From positions 1-33,514 of the forward strand of contig JAFZNK010000317.1 of assembly GCA_017550965.1 (NCBI GenBank): DNA of 33,514 nucleotides. The letters run 5' to 3'. The stretch is from Thermoguttaceae bacterium. Lineage in GTDB: Bacteria > Planctomycetota > Planctomycetia > Pirellulales > Thermoguttaceae. Below are positions 32,275-33,514 of this stretch, piece by piece. A program made the translations under genes and the position numbers. The notes under the pieces are model-generated. The model was not told the DNA's origin. It was given only the letters and a program-made list of their open reading frames with translations, and did no database searches. The number at the start of each line of letters is the position of its first letter. The first letter of the stretch is position 1.

Positions 32275-33162
32275 ATGAGTTCGTTTGCCTATTACGATTC
32301 CAGCAACGTCCGCGTCGAGACGACTCAACGCGAGGTTCTCGAACTGGTTCGTTCCGGCGTGATTAAGCCGTCGACGCGAATCGAATATGACGGAAAAGTC
32401 TATAATGCGTCTGATTTTCCGTCTCTTCAAAAGATATTTGAAGAACTAAGCGTTATTTCTTCAAAAGCCGACAGCGTGGAACCGCTTGTTGTCGTCGATT
32501 TGGAAAAAGAACGGAAGTGGTTCAAAAACACAAATAAGGGCGCCGTGTCTATTCTTGACGACGTGGAGTCGGGCGCCGCGCCCGCGCAAGACGAAAAGAC
32601 GGGCGACGCGCAGACGACCGACGGCGGAGCCGCGCAAACTCAAAAGGACGACTCGAACGCCGCCGTCTGTCCGAATTGCGGGGCGGCGACGACGGGAACT
32701 CCGTTTTGCGCCAAATGCGGCGCGGCGTTGAACAAGGTCGTCTGTCCGAATTGCGGGGCGGAGTCGACGGGCGCGGCGTTTTGCTCGCGTTGCGGAACGC
32801 CGCTTGGCGCGGGCCGAAGATCGCAGCGTTCGCCTTACGGCGCGTCGGGCGCGGACGGAAATCGAGGTTCAAAAATCGGCTTTTTGGAATCGCTGAGCGT
32901 ATGCTTTCGGAAATTCGCCGATTTCAGCGGTCGCGCAAGTCTGGAAGAGTATTGGTACTTCTTCGTGTGGTTCCTGATTTTCAACTTCTTGACCTCGGGT
33001 TTTGCGTTGCTGATCCTCACGATTCCGTTTTTTGCCGTGAACGCGCGGCGTTTGCACGACGCCGGCCATACCGGCTGGTGGCAGCTCCTCGGCCCGTTCC
33101 ACCTTATCTTTTGCATGTTCGCTTCTCAACCCGGCCCGAACAAATACGGACCCGAGCCGTGA
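32275..33162 (+). CDS. Zinc-ribbon DUF805 membrane protein
   Basis: A 295-residue protein. Residues 3-60 (AYYDSSNVRVETTQREVLEL, with VRSGVIKPSTRIEYDGKVYN) resemble a GYF_2-like module. Residues about 131-180 contain two near-identical zinc ribbons (CPNCGAATTGTPFCAKCG and CPNCGAESTGAAFCSRCG), encoded by repeats 75 bp apart. The C-terminus (about 208-295) is a short DUF805 membrane region: FADFSGRASLEEYWYF, two hydrophobic segments and NARRLHDAGHTGWW. DUF805 proteins are small bacterial membrane proteins of unclear role. It sits 54 bp after the membrane GTPase and closes the run of co-oriented genes. Whether it belongs functionally to the GTPase module is inferred only from position and from sharing zinc-ribbon/membrane design. 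GAAAGAG lies upstream of the ATG. Confidence 0.82.
   Translation: MSSFAYYDSSNVRVETTQREVLELVRSGVIKPSTRIEYDGKVYNASDFPSLQKIFEELSVISSKADSVEPLVVVDLEKERKWFKNTNKGAVSILDDVESGAAPAQDEKTGDAQTTDGGAAQTQKDDSNAAVCPNCGAATTGTPFCAKCGAALNKVVCPNCGAESTGAAFCSRCGTPLGAGRRSQRSPYGASGADGNRGSKIGFLESLSVCFRKFADFSGRASLEEYWYFFVWFLIFNFLTSGFALLILTIPFFAVNARRLHDAGHTGWWQLLGPFHLIFCMFASQPGPNKYGPEP
32665..32760 (+). repeat. Duplicated zinc-ribbon coding unit
   Basis: gtctgtccgaattgcggggc starts at 32665 and again at 32740. The 75-bp period keeps frame and duplicates a whole zinc ribbon, indicating recent internal duplication. Confidence 0.8.
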
Positions 33163-33168
33163 GACGAC

Positions 33169-33191
33169 AAGCCGGGGATGTAAATCCCCGG
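33169..33191 (+). repeat. Palindromic element, inverted copy of 210-232
   Basis: This 23-bp stretch is the exact reverse complement of 210-232. CCGGGGA pairs with TCCCCGG across a 6-nt loop just after the DUF805 stop codon. There is no T-run, so it is a REP-like element that may still protect or end the transcript. Confidence 0.7.
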
Positions 33192-33514
33192 ATGGATAAG
33201 AGTTATGACGACGCCTTGATATGAGGAATCGCGCGTTTAAGCCCGCGACGTCTGCCTGCGGCTCTTATGGAATCAACGAGCCGCTTTGTTTGCCTGCAGC
33301 GTCCGGGCGACTTCGCGCCCTACCGCTTGCGGCTCTTATAAATCGACGCGGCTCTTATACGTTAGCGACCAACGGGAGCGGGGATTTTTATCCGCGCGGC
33401 AGCGCGAACCGGGAGTCCGCCGTCGGACCGCGAACCGTCAGCGGCGACGTCGCCGCCGCGAACCGGGAGTCCGCCGTCGGACCGCTTGCGGCTCAAAATT
33501 ATGTTTTGTGCGCC
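33192..33514. repeat. Terminal dispersed-repeat region
   Basis: No gene. It holds the third copy of the composite element (33287-33338, 33364-33381, 33391-33416) and a 28-bp unit occurring at 33403-33430 and again, identical, at 33457-33484. Short motifs such as gcggctctta recur throughout. The same modules in opposite orientation lie at the left end of the window. Confidence 0.75.

Overview
The window is bacterial: short intergenic gaps, operon-style overlaps such as ATGA and GTGA junctions, Shine-Dalgarno sites, sigma70-like promoters and occasional TTG/GTG starts. Most coding DNA is rich in gacgtc/gtcgac and moderately GC-rich. A block from about 26.3 to 31.4 kb is visibly more AT-rich. 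Gene content (stand-alone MetH reactivation protein, DUF4956/VTC pair, Rpn nuclease, DUF805, GAP1/GTPase proteins, lineage-wide intergenic repeats) would fit a host-associated Planctomycetota/PVC-type genome. That placement is inference, because no rRNA or marker tree is available here. No tRNA, rRNA or CRISPR array was recognised.

Layout. 1-334: palindromic and dispersed repeats. 335-6796 (minus strand): vWA protein, low-molecular-weight phosphatase, secreted CBM9-like protein, a decayed AAA ATPase, a membrane-anchored alpha/beta hydrolase, then a VTC-domain gene overlapping a DUF4956 membrane gene. 7198-12005 (plus): a truncated winged-helix remnant, a methionine synthase reactivation protein, MetH without its own activation domain, and a dicarboxylate/amino-acid symporter. 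12248-13580 (plus): an Rpn nuclease with an apparent internal gene, followed by a diverged duplicate of that internal gene. 13609-14997 (minus): a secreted HEXXH metalloprotease. 15585-16166 (plus): an unrecognised small membrane protein.

16411-33162 (plus) is the centrepiece: a near-consensus promoter followed by nine co-oriented genes. They encode a GrpE-like exchange factor, Hsp70 A, Hsp70 B, an Hsp70 fused to a C-terminal vWA domain, a large protein with two J-like regions lacking HPD, zinc ribbons and FN3-like domains, a small GTPase-like protein with an altered G3 motif, a GAP1-like (GTPase-associated protein 1) membrane protein, a zinc-ribbon/TM/GTPase protein, and a zinc-ribbon DUF805 membrane protein. 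I read it as a dedicated chaperone cycle (J-like, Hsp70, NEF) wired to a membrane GTPase/GAP1 module. GTPase/GAP1 neighbourhoods have been proposed as conflict or signalling systems. The combination with three Hsp70s, one carrying vWA, is the most likely under-described system in this window.

33163-33514: repeats again, including an inverted copy of an element at 210-232.
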